64,000 nucleotides of DNA from Udeniomyces pyricola (taxonomy: Eukaryota; Basidiomycota; Tremellomycetes; Cystofilobasidiales; Mrakiaceae). Positions 12,303 through 24,387 of this stretch are shown piece after piece. The notes below the pieces were generated by a model, which was not told the DNA's origin, made no database searches, and saw only the letters and a program-made list of their open reading frames with translations. Made by a program: the position numbers and the translations under genes. The DNA is taken from contig BCIK01000016.1 of assembly GCA_039545295.1 (NCBI GenBank), forward strand, positions 474,642 to 538,641, in the 5' to 3' direction. The stretch's first letter is position 1. The number at the start of each line of letters is the position of its first letter.

Positions 12303-13938
12303 ATGGTTGGTATCTTTTTTTTGCTCTCCCCTCTTCCTGATTTGTCTTGTTTCTGCTGAGGATTTTGTGTCTCATTCTACAACCATTGCACCTCCTTCTG
12401 CCTTGTGTTTTCTCCATCCAGACCGACACACTCTCCACTTCTGCCGTCCGCCGCATAGCCAAAGAGCTCTCCCAACTTCGCAACAACCCACCAGAGGGAA
12501 TCCGTGTTGTTGTCGATGAAGAAGATATCACCAACTTTGGTGCTTGGCTCGAAGGTCCTGGTAAGTCATTCCATTCTTTCACATGTTCTCGACAACGCTA
12601 CACCGACGTGTCCTGGCTACGTGATCCTGCTTTGGCGGATTCTCGGTTCTATGTGTCGCCTTGCATCGATGTTGGAGAACATTTCCTGTATGAGGGGCGA
12701 ATGCAAGATCTGATCAGTCTGCTCGAGGGGGAAATCTGAGCGTCACGTCGTCCGCACTCGGCACGCCTCACACAAGATAGATTGTTGATCAACACAGACG
12801 CGACAGTTGATGAGCCCTGAGGCAACCGAGCTCTGCCAATCTTGGCAGTCTTCACGATTATCCTAACATTTATTTTCTTGTTTGTCAAGACTTGTGGAAT
12901 GTGGACTTGTCGAAATTGGGTTGTCGTCATGTATGATGCGCGGGATGCCTGTCACTCTTCGTCCGTAGCTGACCATTCATGCCGTACCCCGCTGCATTTT
13001 TACTGTCCACCCCTTCTTCTTGGCTTTGTCTCTTTCAGCTGGAACGCCCTATCAAAACGGATACTTCCGAGTTGGCTTCTCGTTTGGCCCGACGTACCCT
13101 TCGGCCCCTCCCAAATGTATGTTTGACTCACATCAGTTCGTAGCCTTCGTCTCTGCACCTTGCACTAGTGACTGATGCTGCTGTTAACGCTGTTCCTGCT
13201 TCCAGGTACCATGATCACCAAGATCTTCCACCCAAACGTCTCGAAGCAAGGCGAGATCTGCGTGGACACCCTTAAGAAGGGCTGGCAACCGGAGTTCGGC
13301 ATCAGGTGCGTGCTCGTTCTGTTGTTTCGCCTCTTTGGATCATCGTCCAGTGAACCTCCCTTTGAGTACATGGAAACTGATCTCTTGGTTCCTTTCTCGC
13401 CAACAACAGTCATGTGCTGAGTGTCATTCGATGCCTTCTCATCTATCCCAACCCTGAGTCCGCTCTGGACGAAGAAGCCGGCAAGCTGCTGCTCGAAGCG
13501 TACGAGGACTAGTGGGTGCCGCTTCGTTTTCTTTCTGACATGATTTGTTGCCTACAATTGAAGCGAAAACTGACCAAATGCCTACCTTGTGTCACAGCTG
13601 CAAACATGCCCGGATCTTCACTTCGATCCACGCTACTCCCAAGGTGAGCATTGTGCTGTCTGTCGTCTACACCATTTTGTCACACATGTGATTTTTTTGA
13701 AGCTTGACTGACGCTTGTACTCGATTCGGACCGTCATCCTGATTAGAAACCTCCCCCTGAGTTTGCTGCGACCACCTCTGCCGCCACGACCACGACTGGC
13801 TCAACATCGTCTCCTCTGCCTCTATCGGATTCGTCGGCCCAGCCGCAGTCGGGAAATGCTGCATCGTCGACTAAAGCCCCTGCCATCGTCAAACCAGCGG
13901 CCAAACCGGCTGCTAAGAAAGGACTCAGAAGGCTCTGA
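12303..13938 (+). CDS. UBE2S: Ubiquitin-conjugating enzyme E2 S
   Basis: An E2 enzyme that, in animals, extends K11-linked ubiquitin chains on substrates of the anaphase-promoting complex. The coding exons are 12303-12305 (only the ATG), 12422-12560, 13039-13116, 13206-13305 and 13410-13511, then two more exons to a TGA at 13936-13938. Joined, they read [20 protein letters not shown], then [20 protein letters not shown], then [19 protein letters not shown] with the HPN motif and active-site cysteine (GEICV), then [20 protein letters not shown]. This is diagnostic of E2 S. After the UBC fold comes a serine/threonine/alanine-rich linker and a basic tail, [15 protein letters not shown]. The final LRRL equals the APC/C-docking peptide of human UBE2S. 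The start exon is inferred: the preceding frame has no other usable ATG and the intron (12306-12421) has a GT...CAG structure. Confidence 0.93.
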
Positions 13939-14430
13939 GCTTAGGTAACCATATTGGGGTTTGGGACGGGTGTAGTTTGCGTTGGACGCGGAGGGCGGTC
14001 AAGAGGCGTCAGCATAGGTTTTCAATCCAGTCATTTCTGCTCCAAGGATATTTCGCATGTGTTTTGTTGAGTACGTAGCAGGCGCAGAAATGATGTCTTG
14101 CAAAAGGAAAATATGAGAACTCGGGCCAAGGTGTATTGCGGTTGTACCTTGAATGGGACTGGATGTCGCCATTGCGGCGTATTATATTGATTTGTGAAGA
14201 AAATCCAAACAAAGATGCAAATGGTGTTACAGCATCGATAGTAGCAGCTGATATAACCTGTAGCAACAGTGCATCGCCGATCGTGCAGCATCGTGGTGTT
14301 GCATGTTGGCTCATCCACATCCAGCTGTTTCCGGCCAAACGACGACATATCCCTCCGAACGCATCCGATCATCCTCCATCCCGTATCTTCAGCTCCTTAG
14401 CTCCTCTTTCCACCGCATCCTTTTTAGGCC
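13939..14430. promoter_or_regulatory. UBE2S terminator region and PAN3 upstream region
   Basis: Both flanking genes run rightward, so this holds the UBE2S 3' untranslated sequence and the PAN3 promoter. The last 60 bases before the PAN3 start are pyrimidine-rich. I see nothing else. Confidence 0.35.
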
Positions 14431-17400
14431 ATGAGCGCCGCCATCAAGATCATCGCTCCTCCTCCCGCTGTCACGCCGTCCTCGTCCGAAGCTGGGTCCA
14501 AAGCAGGCGGTCTATCAGCCGCCGATCCTAAAGGTCTGTTCACCCCCTCTCAGTCTTCCCCCTCCCTTGTGCTACAGCCGCGTCTATATCCCCGTTCGAT
14601 CAACGACCTGTCAATAGTACCATGACTTACTCAATCGCTACACTCGCTATACTTATTCCAGGCACCAAGCTCTGTCGGAACGTCTTCATTCACGGGTTCG
14701 TCGCTTCTGATCTTGTCGCGTCTTGGCTTCGTCATTGCTACGCATCACTCCCATGCTTAGCATCGTGCCATTCCCTCCTTACATGCCCTCTTGACTGACG
14801 TTTCTGTTCTCATGCTCACTGATGAGCAGGTATTGCAAACATGAGAATGATGGTGTACGTCTCACACTCTGAAGGGGCCCTCCATGCATCCTGTGCCCTT
14901 TCCCTGACCTAACCCCTTGCAATGAGCTCATCGCGCATACGTCGCCGTCTCATCCTGACCCGTTCTTCCTCATCTCTTCGCACATTGTCCCTCCGACCTC
15001 TCCTTACCGAATTCTCGAATATGCATAGTGCATGTTCTCTCATCCCGTACGAGCTCTATCCTTCGGCTGCGCTACCCACTCGCCTAATTCCCATCCTCTC
15101 TCCTCTCATAAGAATCAGGCTACCTCTCAAACACACGTCACTCACTTCTTCACTCTGGTCTAATCCATACTTCACTTCCCTTCTGTGCTATCATGATACT
15201 GGGATGCGCTACTTAAACAGAAGCCAGAAGACAACCAAACACAGGCAGCAACGGTGGTGGCAACCGCGCCTTCCTCTGCGGCTGGGTCCGTCTTGCCCTT
15301 CCTTCTACCCTCGTCAGGGACTCCTTAGCTCCTGTTCCTATCAGCTGCCCCCCATCCAGTATCTCTTCTAACGACTCTATGTTGAATCTCAAACTTCGAT
15401 AATCCAGGTCGCCGGCCACATCCCCTGTGATTCCCCGCTCGGCACTTTCTGTCCAGCATGCAAAAGCACCGGCATTTGTTCCTAAGGCGGCCGCTGCTTC
15501 CACGTCTGGGTCAACGCCAGTGTCAGTTCTTCAATCGTGATCAAAGGACATCAACTCTTGTCCTCGAATACTCACAAGTCATATCACACATTTTGATCAC
15601 TTGTCGTCGACGGATATATACGTCAGCATCAGCCCAGTCTTGTCGGCGGCGACGCCCGCGTTCGTGTTGGGAGGTGGAGCTGCATCGGCCGCCTCGGCTG
15701 GGTCTGACAGCCCGGCTCGTCCGAGCACTAGCAACGGTGGTAATCGATTGGCAGAACAATACTCCCAGCTCTCACTTGTGAGTGATTCTTATTTCGAATC
15801 ATCATCGGACATGCTGTCTGTTTGTCCCGGTTGCCTGTCAGGGATCATCATTGCATCATCTTATCTGATCGCGCATCACGTTCTGTGCCTACTGTTACTC
15901 TTTCACCTTGACTCACACTTCTGTAGAATGCACCTGCGTTTGATCCCTCACGGGGGGCGGTCACACCTCAACCCATCACGGAGAACCCATATCCTCAGGT
16001 CGACCCTTATTACACCCATCGGCCCCCACCCATTCGGCAACCTGTGCGTAACATGACTCTCGTATCCCCGTCTTCATCTCTGATTTGCATCTCTTGCTCT
16101 TTGCCCAATCAATCTAAACATCTTTTGGTCTTCATGTTGACCGAGTTCTGACGTTTGATTTCATCTTCGAATACTCTATTTTTCATCCAGCTTGATTACC
16201 ACTTGTACACTACTCCCCTGCCCCATATTACAAACCTCCATCCTTCCCAAACCCCAACGCATACATTCTTCCTCTCAACTTATCTGCGTGAAGACCTCCA
16301 ACGCCGCTCAGAGGCCCTCCTTGAGACCTCGCCTATTCCTATGCCAGGCCTCCCCGATGAGCTCCACGTCTACCACAGCCTGCACCCACTTGAGCCTGGG
16401 ACGCTCGGCTCGACATCTCTCAACAACGGCGTCGGGAGTGAGAAGAGCAAGCGTGTCTTCGGGTTGGGTACCGAAGTTTACAAGGCTGTTTGCGAGCTGG
16501 ACGGTAACGCCTACGTGTTGAGGAGAGCAGAAGGTCAGCAGCATGAGATTCGTCAACGCTTATCGCAGAGCCGTATCGAGCAATCTCATGTCTTTATCTT
16601 TGGCACGCACACTCATCACTCTCTTATTTGATCTGTTGTTGGGACTTCCTGCTACATGTTTCCTCTCGATAGGCTTCAAAATCATGCACGACACCGCTTT
16701 TAGCCCCATCGAGAGTTGGCGACGGATCCGTCACCCAAACGTTGTTTCAGTTCGAGAGGCCTTCACCACTCGCCTTTTTGGTGACAACTGTAAGCGTCCT
16801 TGCCCGCTTAATCGTTCTTGTTCCGATCTTTCATCTGTCTTGCGTCTACTGACTACATCTTGTCCCTTCTTTCTTTTCTAGCTGTCATTTTCGCCTACGA
16901 CTACCATCCAACTGCCCGGACGCTCTTTGCCGAACACTTTGTGCCCAAGCCACCGACGCTCAACTCAAAGACGGGTCGACTCCAACCTCAAGAGATGCAT
17001 ATCCCCGAACGCGTCCTGTGGAGCTATACCGTTCAGCTCGTGAACGCCCTCAAAGTCATTCATGACGAAGGGCTCGCGGCGAGAATGGTTGGAGAAGTCA
17101 CCAAGATTCTGGTCACTGGCAAGCATCGGTGAGTGAAACTCGGCTTGAACTTCATCTTGTTTCCTTCTAGTCCTCCCGTGGAGACGAGACCACTCGACTC
17201 AATCTTTATTATCTTCTTCCCACATTTCTCGGCATTCTGCTTGGGGTCCTGTCCCTCCAGCATACGGATCAATTGCTGTGGTATCCTGGATGTCTTGACA
17301 TACGATGGTGGTCAAAACATTCATACTCAACAGGTGCGGCTTGGCTCGTTGCTCTCTTTCCTCTTCCCCGCCTGGATCCGATCTTGAAAGTATTGACCAT

Positions 17401-18481
17401 ACTTGCCCCGATACTGACCTTTCATAATTATGATGTCATTTTGGTTACAGCAATCCGACCTGGTTGCGCTTGGCCAACTCCTCCTCTCCCTCTCAACCCT
17501 TTCCACATCTGCCCCGGCTCCTCAACATCTTGCGAAATCTCTCGATCACCTCTCTCGTGCCTATTCCGCCGAGTTCCGAGACTTTGTGCTCTTCCTCCTT
17601 GGCCTCCTCCCAGCTAGCAACGCCAACAATGGAACGAGCTCGGGAGGAGGTGGGGGAATGATGGGACCGCCCAGTGGGATCGGAGAAGTTCTGGCGTTGG
17701 TCGGGGGGAGGGTCGTGGATGAGTTGATTGGAACTCTCAAGTGAGTACTGCATCGTCCCTTTGCAATCCACTCGGTGCCGAGTTGGTGGATATCGGTGGG
17801 ATGGTCCAACTGATCTAGTTCAATCACCCACTCGTTCTTCTCTTTCGTTTGTGTTGGCTTTCCCTTCTTCCCTTCTCTTTACCTGTCTCTCAATTTTGCC
17901 TCGCCCAGCTACGTCGACATACTCGAGTCCGAAATGACCCGCGAACTCGAGAACGGCCGTCTCGTCCGACTCCTCTGCAAGTTTGGCTTCATCAATGAGC
18001 GGCCCGAGTTTGACCATGATCCTCGGTGGTCCGAGTCGGGTGATCGGTACATCCTGAAACTCTTCCGGGATATGGTGTTCCATCAAGTGGATGAATATAA
18101 CAAGCCTGTTCTGGACTTGAGCCATGTGCTGACGTGTTTGAATAAGGTGCGTCTGGTTTTCACATGGGAGAGAGAAGGTTTTTGGGGGGGCTGCGGAGTG
18201 CGGGGTGCATGTGGGCATGTAGCATCTTGGTCAGATATACTGACCCCACTCCCATCCTACTCTACCTCGCTCTGTTTTGAATAGCTCGATGCCGGCTCTG
18301 ATGAGAAAGTGATGCTCATGTCGCGAGACGAGCAAAGCTGTCTCGTCGTCAGTTATCGCGAAATCAAGGGCTGTGTCGAAGCCGCTTTCACGTAAGTGCC
18401 CATTTCCCTCTTCGACCGATTGCCTTGATATTTTGTTCCCTTCTTAGATGGAACAGCAGCATAGGGATGTCAGGAACCTGA
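14431..18481 (+). CDS. PAN3: PAN2-PAN3 deadenylase regulatory subunit PAN3
   Basis: Recruits the PAN2 nuclease to poly(A)-binding protein for the first phase of mRNA deadenylation in the cytoplasm. The start is [18 protein letters not shown]. The N-terminal CCCH zinc finger is split over three exons: [16 protein letters not shown], and an 18-base exon at 15029-15046 that gives CMFSHP. Then come a low-complexity linker, the pseudokinase domain ([95 protein letters not shown]), the coiled coil/C-terminal domain ([58 protein letters not shown]) and [17 protein letters not shown]. The end is uncertain: reading through gives TAA at 18393-18395. Splicing the GTAAGT donor there to the acceptor at about 18447 adds ten residues and ends at 18481; I chose the spliced form. 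Confidence 0.93.
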
Positions 18482-19826
18482 CCCCCCCTTTGACGGCTAT
18501 CATTCTTTCGCATCGTTGCCTTTTTGTTCTTACAAACGTGTTTGTCCCGCTCTGGGTTGGCGTCTCTTGTTTCGATTCATTTAGGGATCTTTCGAGAGGG
18601 ACTTCTTCATGACGAGTGTATCCTGCCACCATTTTTCGTTTTGCCTGACGTAAGACGCGAAAGAGGAGAATGTGATGGGACACGAATGAAGAAGAGCTGC
18701 TGTTGAAGTCAGTCGAATGTCAGGATTGAAAATGAAACGACGGGTCAGATGAGGATGACACGTCCGTAGGTAGTCATCAAGGTGGATGGAGGTGATAATG
18801 TTGCAGTGGTGATATCGTATCGTAAGGATATGTTGGCAGTACATGCATACATGCATACTACTACAAATATATGATACGATATCGCGAGTTCGTAACCTGG
18901 AAGGATGTTGTTCACCTCGAATCCTCGAGGCCCGGCTTTCGGGAAAGGTCTCGTCCACGGTGATCCACGCGTTCCGTTTTGTGGCTGCCTTCTCCGCCTT
19001 CATTCATCGATCCCTCACCGAGTTACCCCCCTCCTTGCCTCCTTCCCCAACCTCACCACATTTTACTCCAACCCCCTTCACCCCTTCCCTTCCCCTTCCC
19101 TCAATCTCACCAAGAGTCCCCTTGATCGGCTCTCTCGAACCCCTCCCACACGTCGCTAAGATCCCGTCAATCCCGTGCACCCCGTCGTTGACCTTTCGCA
19201 TCAAGCTCCCTCCGGACCTCTTTGATACACCTGAACTGGTACGCGCTATCCTTTGCTAGCTTGTGCATTCCCCTTGCACTTTGTTCTTCGCACTCTGGGA
19301 GCGAAAGACGCCTTGTCTTTTACGTAGCGCTCATCAGCTCAAGTGGCTGCTTGATACTTTTTCCCAAGTGTGGGTGTGACTTGCTGCCCGATGGGCGTGG
19401 TGGCGTCGATAACTGACGACCCAAAAACTCTGCCCTCTTTCCTGCCTGGTCTCTCTCGCTTCCTACCTCGTCCTCCACATCATCGCCCTCTCCATCCACG
19501 TCCACGACCTCGCTTGCCTGCTTCTTCCCTCTCTCGTTCCCCCGTCATCACTGCCTCCTCCAGCCAACCAACCAGTTCATGCCATTCACCTCTTCCTATC
19601 ATCAGCCCTCGCCATCGTCCATCCCTCATCGGAACCCGTTTTCCCTCGTCAGTCATTCCCCCTTCCGGCTAAACGGCGCGTAGGGGTCGATGCCGACCCG
19701 TTGCGTATCTCTCATGTACCCGAAAGCTCACCCTAACCCCATCGTTTCCTGGTCCATATTTGCTTTCTTTTTTCTTTCTTCTTCTTCTTCCAGCGTTAAA
19801 CCAACCTTTATTCGTATCTGCCCAGC
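18482..19826. other. Pyrimidine-rich stretch before TIF5, unassigned
   Basis: These 1.3 kb hold the PAN3 end and the TIF5 promoter. Between 18950 and 19670 the plus strand is strongly C/T-rich. Open frames exist on both strands (minus about 18880-19003; plus 18843-19259 and 19370-19672), but they are low in complexity, have no family motif and do not chain by splice phase. I do not call a gene. It may be a long leader with introns, or hold one small unrecognised gene. Confidence 0.3.
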
Positions 19827-21869
19827 ATGGCGACCGTCAACATCCGTCGAGACGTCGATGTTCGTCCTTGCCCTCTTTCCTTCCACCTCACGTTTCCTCT
19901 ATCACCCAGTTCCTTGAGCGACCGAAAAGAATCACATTTCTTACCACACTCTGATTGTCACGACGCTGGGTATGGTCTTTTAGGACAAGTTCTACCGATA
20001 CAAGATGCCCCTCCTCAACACCAAGATTGAGGGCAAAGGAAATGGCATCAAGACTGTCGTGCCCAACATGGCCGACATTGCCCGTGCGCTCGCGAGGCCT
20101 CCTGCTTGTACGTAACCTCTTTCTTCACCTAGAACAAAGAAAGGTGCATGACAGGAAGATCTGAGTACTAACGTTGATTTTTTTTTGTCTCTGCTTGCTC
20201 GCGTTCGCGTCGCCTCTGGATAGACCCCACCAAGTTCTTTGGAATTGAGCTTGGAGCTCAAGTCAAGCTCGACGACAAGACGGAGCGATACATCGTCTCG
20301 GGCGCTCATGATGCTAACCGACTGAGGGAGCTTCTTGACGTCTTCATTGAGAAGGTAAGTTGAAGTCACTCATCGAAGTCTCAAATGTCGATGAAAGCAA
20401 GAGGGAGGGGGGGGGCTAGGAAGGAGCAATGACCGAATTGAAGTGAATAGCCTGACGAGAATTGGGAGCATCCGAGGTTGATTTGTATATGAAGTCGCTG
20501 ATCTGTCCACGTGTCTCTCCTTACCTCGTCCCAGTTTGTCCTTTGCGGCTCTTGCAAGAACCCTGAGACTATCTACACTATCACCAAGTCCGAGGACGTC
20601 ATCCGAGACTGCAAGGCCTGTGGTGCTCGATCGCCTGTCGACCTCCGCCACAAACTCACGACCTACATCGTCAAGAACCCTCCCCCTGCGCCCAAGAAGA
20701 TCAAGGGACTCAAGACGGGTGCCGAAGTCTCGACGGCAGCTAACGCCGAGGCGATCAATGGCACGTCCAAGAAGGATGGCTCTGGCGAGGACGAGCCGGA
20801 GGATGGGGCCGATGGTCAGGCCAATGTCGAAGTCGACGAGTCTGAGATTCCCGACTTTGAGGACCGTCCCGATGATGATGACGACTGGGCCGTCGATGTT
20901 TCTCCCGAGGCGGTCAAGGCGAGGGAGCGCGCTCTCTCGGCCCAGCTCAAGAACTCGCTCATCCTTGGAGGGCAGGACGGTGACGAAGGAGGAGACGACG
21001 ATGAGGATGCCGATAGTCCCTACGGTCAGTTCAAGGTGTGGATCGACGAGCAGAAGAAGACTTCAGCCGATCAGCTCGACGACAAGACCGTCTACGCCAA
21101 GGCCAAGGAGTTGGGGATCGAAAAGAAGCACAAGGCCGTGCTCGTCATCAGCGAGGGGCTCTTTGGAGAGGACGTTCTCAAGGAAATTCCTCGGTACACT
21201 GCAATGCTTCAGAAGGTTGGTCTTGCCTCTTCCTTTTTTTTGTCGATTTGGGTCGGTGGAAAGAGTGGGCCGTGTTGCATACCATCTTTGAGTCGAGCGT
21301 CCATGGCTAATGAATCCTCGTATCACGTATTTCTGCTCTCTTTCCTTCTCTGTTTCTATTCTTCATCTAGATGGTGTCTTCCGAGAAGCACCAAAAGGCC
21401 CTCCTCGGTGGCGTTGAGCGTCTGTGCGGTACGACGTACCCTCAGTTGATTGGCGATGTGCCCAAAATTCTCATGGCTTACTATCAAGCCGATATCCTCG
21501 AAGAGGACGTTGCGAAGCAGTGGGGCACTCACGTCTCCAAAAAGTACACTGATAAGGAGACGAGCAAGAGGGTCCGCAAGGCCGCTGGCTCGTTCATCAA
21601 GGTGCGTCGCGTTGTCCCCGTTCCCTTTTCTTTCCTTTCCTGTCCTTTTTTTTCCTTCTTTTTGGTCTTTTTTTTTTCTTCTTCTGGAAGGTTCACAGAG
21701 ATTTTGTTGTATTGGGGGCGATTGACTGATTCTTACTTGACTTTTTTGGTTGCCCGATTTTCTTCTTCTTTTTTTTGGTTGTTATCTGTTGTGCGTTTTG
21801 CCTGGCTTGGATCGAACCGGTATCCAGTGGCTCGAGGAGGCTGAGTCGTCCGAGGAGGAGAGCGAGTGA
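19827..21869 (+). CDS. TIF5: Translation initiation factor eIF5
   Basis: The GTPase-activating protein for eIF2 in the 43S/48S pre-initiation complex. The exons read [49 protein letters not shown], then the zinc ribbon (CGSCKNPET and CKACGARS, four cysteines). The basic linker [12 protein letters not shown] leads to a long acidic middle (runs of D and E). The C-terminal W2/MIF4G-like domain follows ([56 protein letters not shown]). The last exon ends [13 protein letters not shown] and TGA at 21867-21869, which is the aromatic/acidic box that contacts eIF2-beta and eIF3. The conserved N-terminal arginine that acts as arginine finger lies in NIRRD. Exon 1 ends before a GTTCGT donor and exon 2 begins after TTTTAG at about 19983. 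Confidence 0.96.
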
Positions 21870-22380
21870 GAGATTAATCGGGTTGGGTCGAGTCGCTCCG
21901 CTCTTGACCGACCGTGGGTTGAGTGATGAATGTTTTGAGCTTACGCTGCAGGGTCGACGACGTCGCAAAAGTTTTTGGATCGTTGCGTCCTGGTTTGGTA
22001 CGATGTATTGTATGAAGGTGCACATAGTACTGCCATGTTGATTTGGGTTTGAGGTTGGATGAAGGATGTATGGGGGAGTTCTAGCGAGGAGAATTTTTTT
22101 GTAAAGTGAAACGATCAAGTTGGGTTTATATAATATGAACGGCACATATATGCAGATATATATGCTCGTAATTCATGGACATCGGCGCTTCGGCTCAATC
22201 CGCCTTTGAAGGTACTACGGTGCGCACGCCCAATCGACCAACAACCAACGACAACTGCATAGACCCATCCATCCCGCTTACCATCTTCCAGCCCAAACTC
22301 GTTCTGGATCTACCGGCTCAGAGGATCCGGCATCAAGCTTTACAGTACTAGCACATCGTAATCTCAAAGTCCAAACCCAT
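21870..22380. promoter_or_regulatory. TIF5 3' region and CAB5 upstream region
   Basis: The flanking genes both run rightward. There is a TATATA tract near 22146-22160. I see no coding potential. Confidence 0.35.
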
Positions 22381-24278
22381 ATGCTCGGTGCGTTTTTTCA
22401 ACCGCCTCCCTGCCCCCCTTCGTGTGTTGTCTTCCGGTCCAGTCAAGCTGATAGGACCGACGCAATACCATCATCCCTTTCCGTCCTCTTTCGATCCAAT
22501 CTCCTCTCTCTCTCGCTTCTTCGCTATGGCTAACGGAATCCCGGCCTACATCTCGACTCATCACCCAACCTTGCACCTCTCATCACCTTTCACCCCTTCG
22601 CGCCGTCTTTCGTTTCGTTTCGTTTTGGGGGGGGAGGGGGTTAGTGATCGGCTTGACAGGCGGGATTGCATCGGGGAAATCGACCGTTTCGAACCTCCTG
22701 GCAGCACCCCCTTATAACCTACCCATCATCGATGCCGACGTCATCGCACGCAAGATCCTCGATCCGTTTGAGTCTTTTCCATGTCTACCTTGTCGTTCTC
22801 GCCTCGTATGGGCAGCTTGGAGGAAATGGGCTACCATGAACCTTGGGACAGGAAGGCATATACCATGTTGAGGGTTTCAGATAACTGACTCTTTTTTCTT
22901 TTTCTTTTTCAAAAATAAATAAATAAATTTCATTCCTTGTTTTGGGGGGGGGGGGGGAACCACGTCGGTTGCGTTGATAATGACATCCTACACCTTCAAC
23001 TTCCTTTCTGCTTTCTCCTCCTCCTTCTCCTTTTTTCTACTTTCTCAGTGGCACCAAAGCATACCACTCCATCCTCTCCCATTTCGGGCCTTCGATCCTC
23101 CTCCCTTCATCCCCTCAAATCGACCGTTCCGCCCTCGGTGCCCGAATCTTCTCTTCTCCCTCCGACCGAACCTTCCTCAACTCCGTTACCCACCCAGCCG
23201 TTCGACGGGAGATGGCTCGTCAGGTCGTGATGTGTTGGTTGAGGGGCGAATGGTGTTGCATCGTCGACGTACCGTTGTTGATCGAAACGGGGTTGTGGAA
23301 ATGGGTCGCGAGGGTCGTAGTGGTTTATGTGTGAGTTTTTCTTTTTCTTTCTAGTTTCTTTGGGAAGGGGAAGGGGGTTGGGGGAAGGGGAAGGGGAAGT
23401 AGGAAAGGGGGAGTAGGAAGGGTAGGTGGGTAAGGTTCTCAACCAATTATTTTGGCTCCTTCTTGGCTTTCGTACGCCTAAAAAAAAAAAAAGAAGAGAG
23501 AGATAGAGGGTGTGTCGACTGTGATGGCAATCAAAAAAGGCGTGATCAGTCATCCTCAAAATTCTCACCCTCTTGTTTCAATCTTCCCTCTTGTTTCTTG
23601 CTCTTGGTCTGATTTTTTTTTTCCTGGTGAACAGGTCGGAACCTATCCAAATTGCTCGGTTACTCGCTCGACCTCCGATCCCGCCGAATCCGTCGTTGAC
23701 GCGGGAAGATGCTCAGGCTCGCATCAATTCCCAGGTCCGTCTGCGGGCTTATTTCTAGTCCCCCCCAAAAGAATGCGGATCAGAAGAACGGAAGGAGTAA
23801 AAAAAAAAAAAAAAAAACTGTAATAATAATAAAAACTCACCTCATTCTCCCATCCTCCCCCCCCCCCCACTCCCATCCCTTGCCCCCCCCCTTCCCCTTC
23901 ATGGTTTTCGCTCATTCCTGCCAGCTTCCGCTCTCCTCCAAACTTCCCTACGCGACCCACGTCCTCGACAACTCCGGCACGCTCTCCGACCTCCAATCCT
24001 CGCTTTCGTCCGTCGTTTCTCTCTGGCGAGCGTCTCAACCGCGATGGTGGACGCTCCTCTGCTGGTTGATCCCCCCGATTGGGTTGGTGATGGCCGGATG
24101 GGCAGTGAGGGGGACTAAAGGGTTGAAGGGAGGAAGGAGGGAGAAGAGAGTGAGTAGGGAGAGGAAAGGGGAAGAAGTCGAGTTGAAGGAGAGAGGATTA
24201 GGGGGGAGAAGGAGGAGTGGGGGTGGTGGTGGTGATCAGGAGGAGGGAGAGAGGGCCGAGGCAAGGGCGAGGTTGTGA
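22381..24278 (+). CDS. CAB5: Dephospho-CoA kinase with C-terminal membrane segment
   Basis: Catalyses the last step of coenzyme A synthesis, ATP-dependent phosphorylation of dephospho-CoA. The first coding exon is only ATGCTCG (22381-22387). It joins in phase across an intron to 22645, giving MLVIGLTGGIASGKSTVS with the P-loop GGIASGKST. Exon 2 ends IIDADVIARKILD. Exon 3 (23049-23330) continues PGTKAYHSILSHFGPSILL and includes TFLNSVTHPAVRREMARQV and CCIVDVPLLIETGLWKWVA, the CoA-binding and lid parts. Exon 4 (from 23635) gives SEPIQIARLLARPP and LTREDAQARINSQ. The last exon gives LPLSSKLPYATHVLDNSG. Beyond the catalytic fold is one strongly hydrophobic segment (WWTLLCWLIPPIGLVMAGW) and a highly charged R/K/E/G tail. 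A similar C-terminal membrane segment is known in fungal Cab5-type proteins; the charged tail is longer than I would expect. The protein is about 285 residues. Confidence 0.92.
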
Positions 24279-24384
24279 GTAGAAAGAATTGTGAGACACG
24301 GAGAAACTTTACGTGAGCGTGCATGATGGTATACAAAGCCTCATCGTACATAGGCGGGCCATCGCGTGTGGAGGGAGTCAGGGG

Positions 24385-24387
<3 letters not shown>

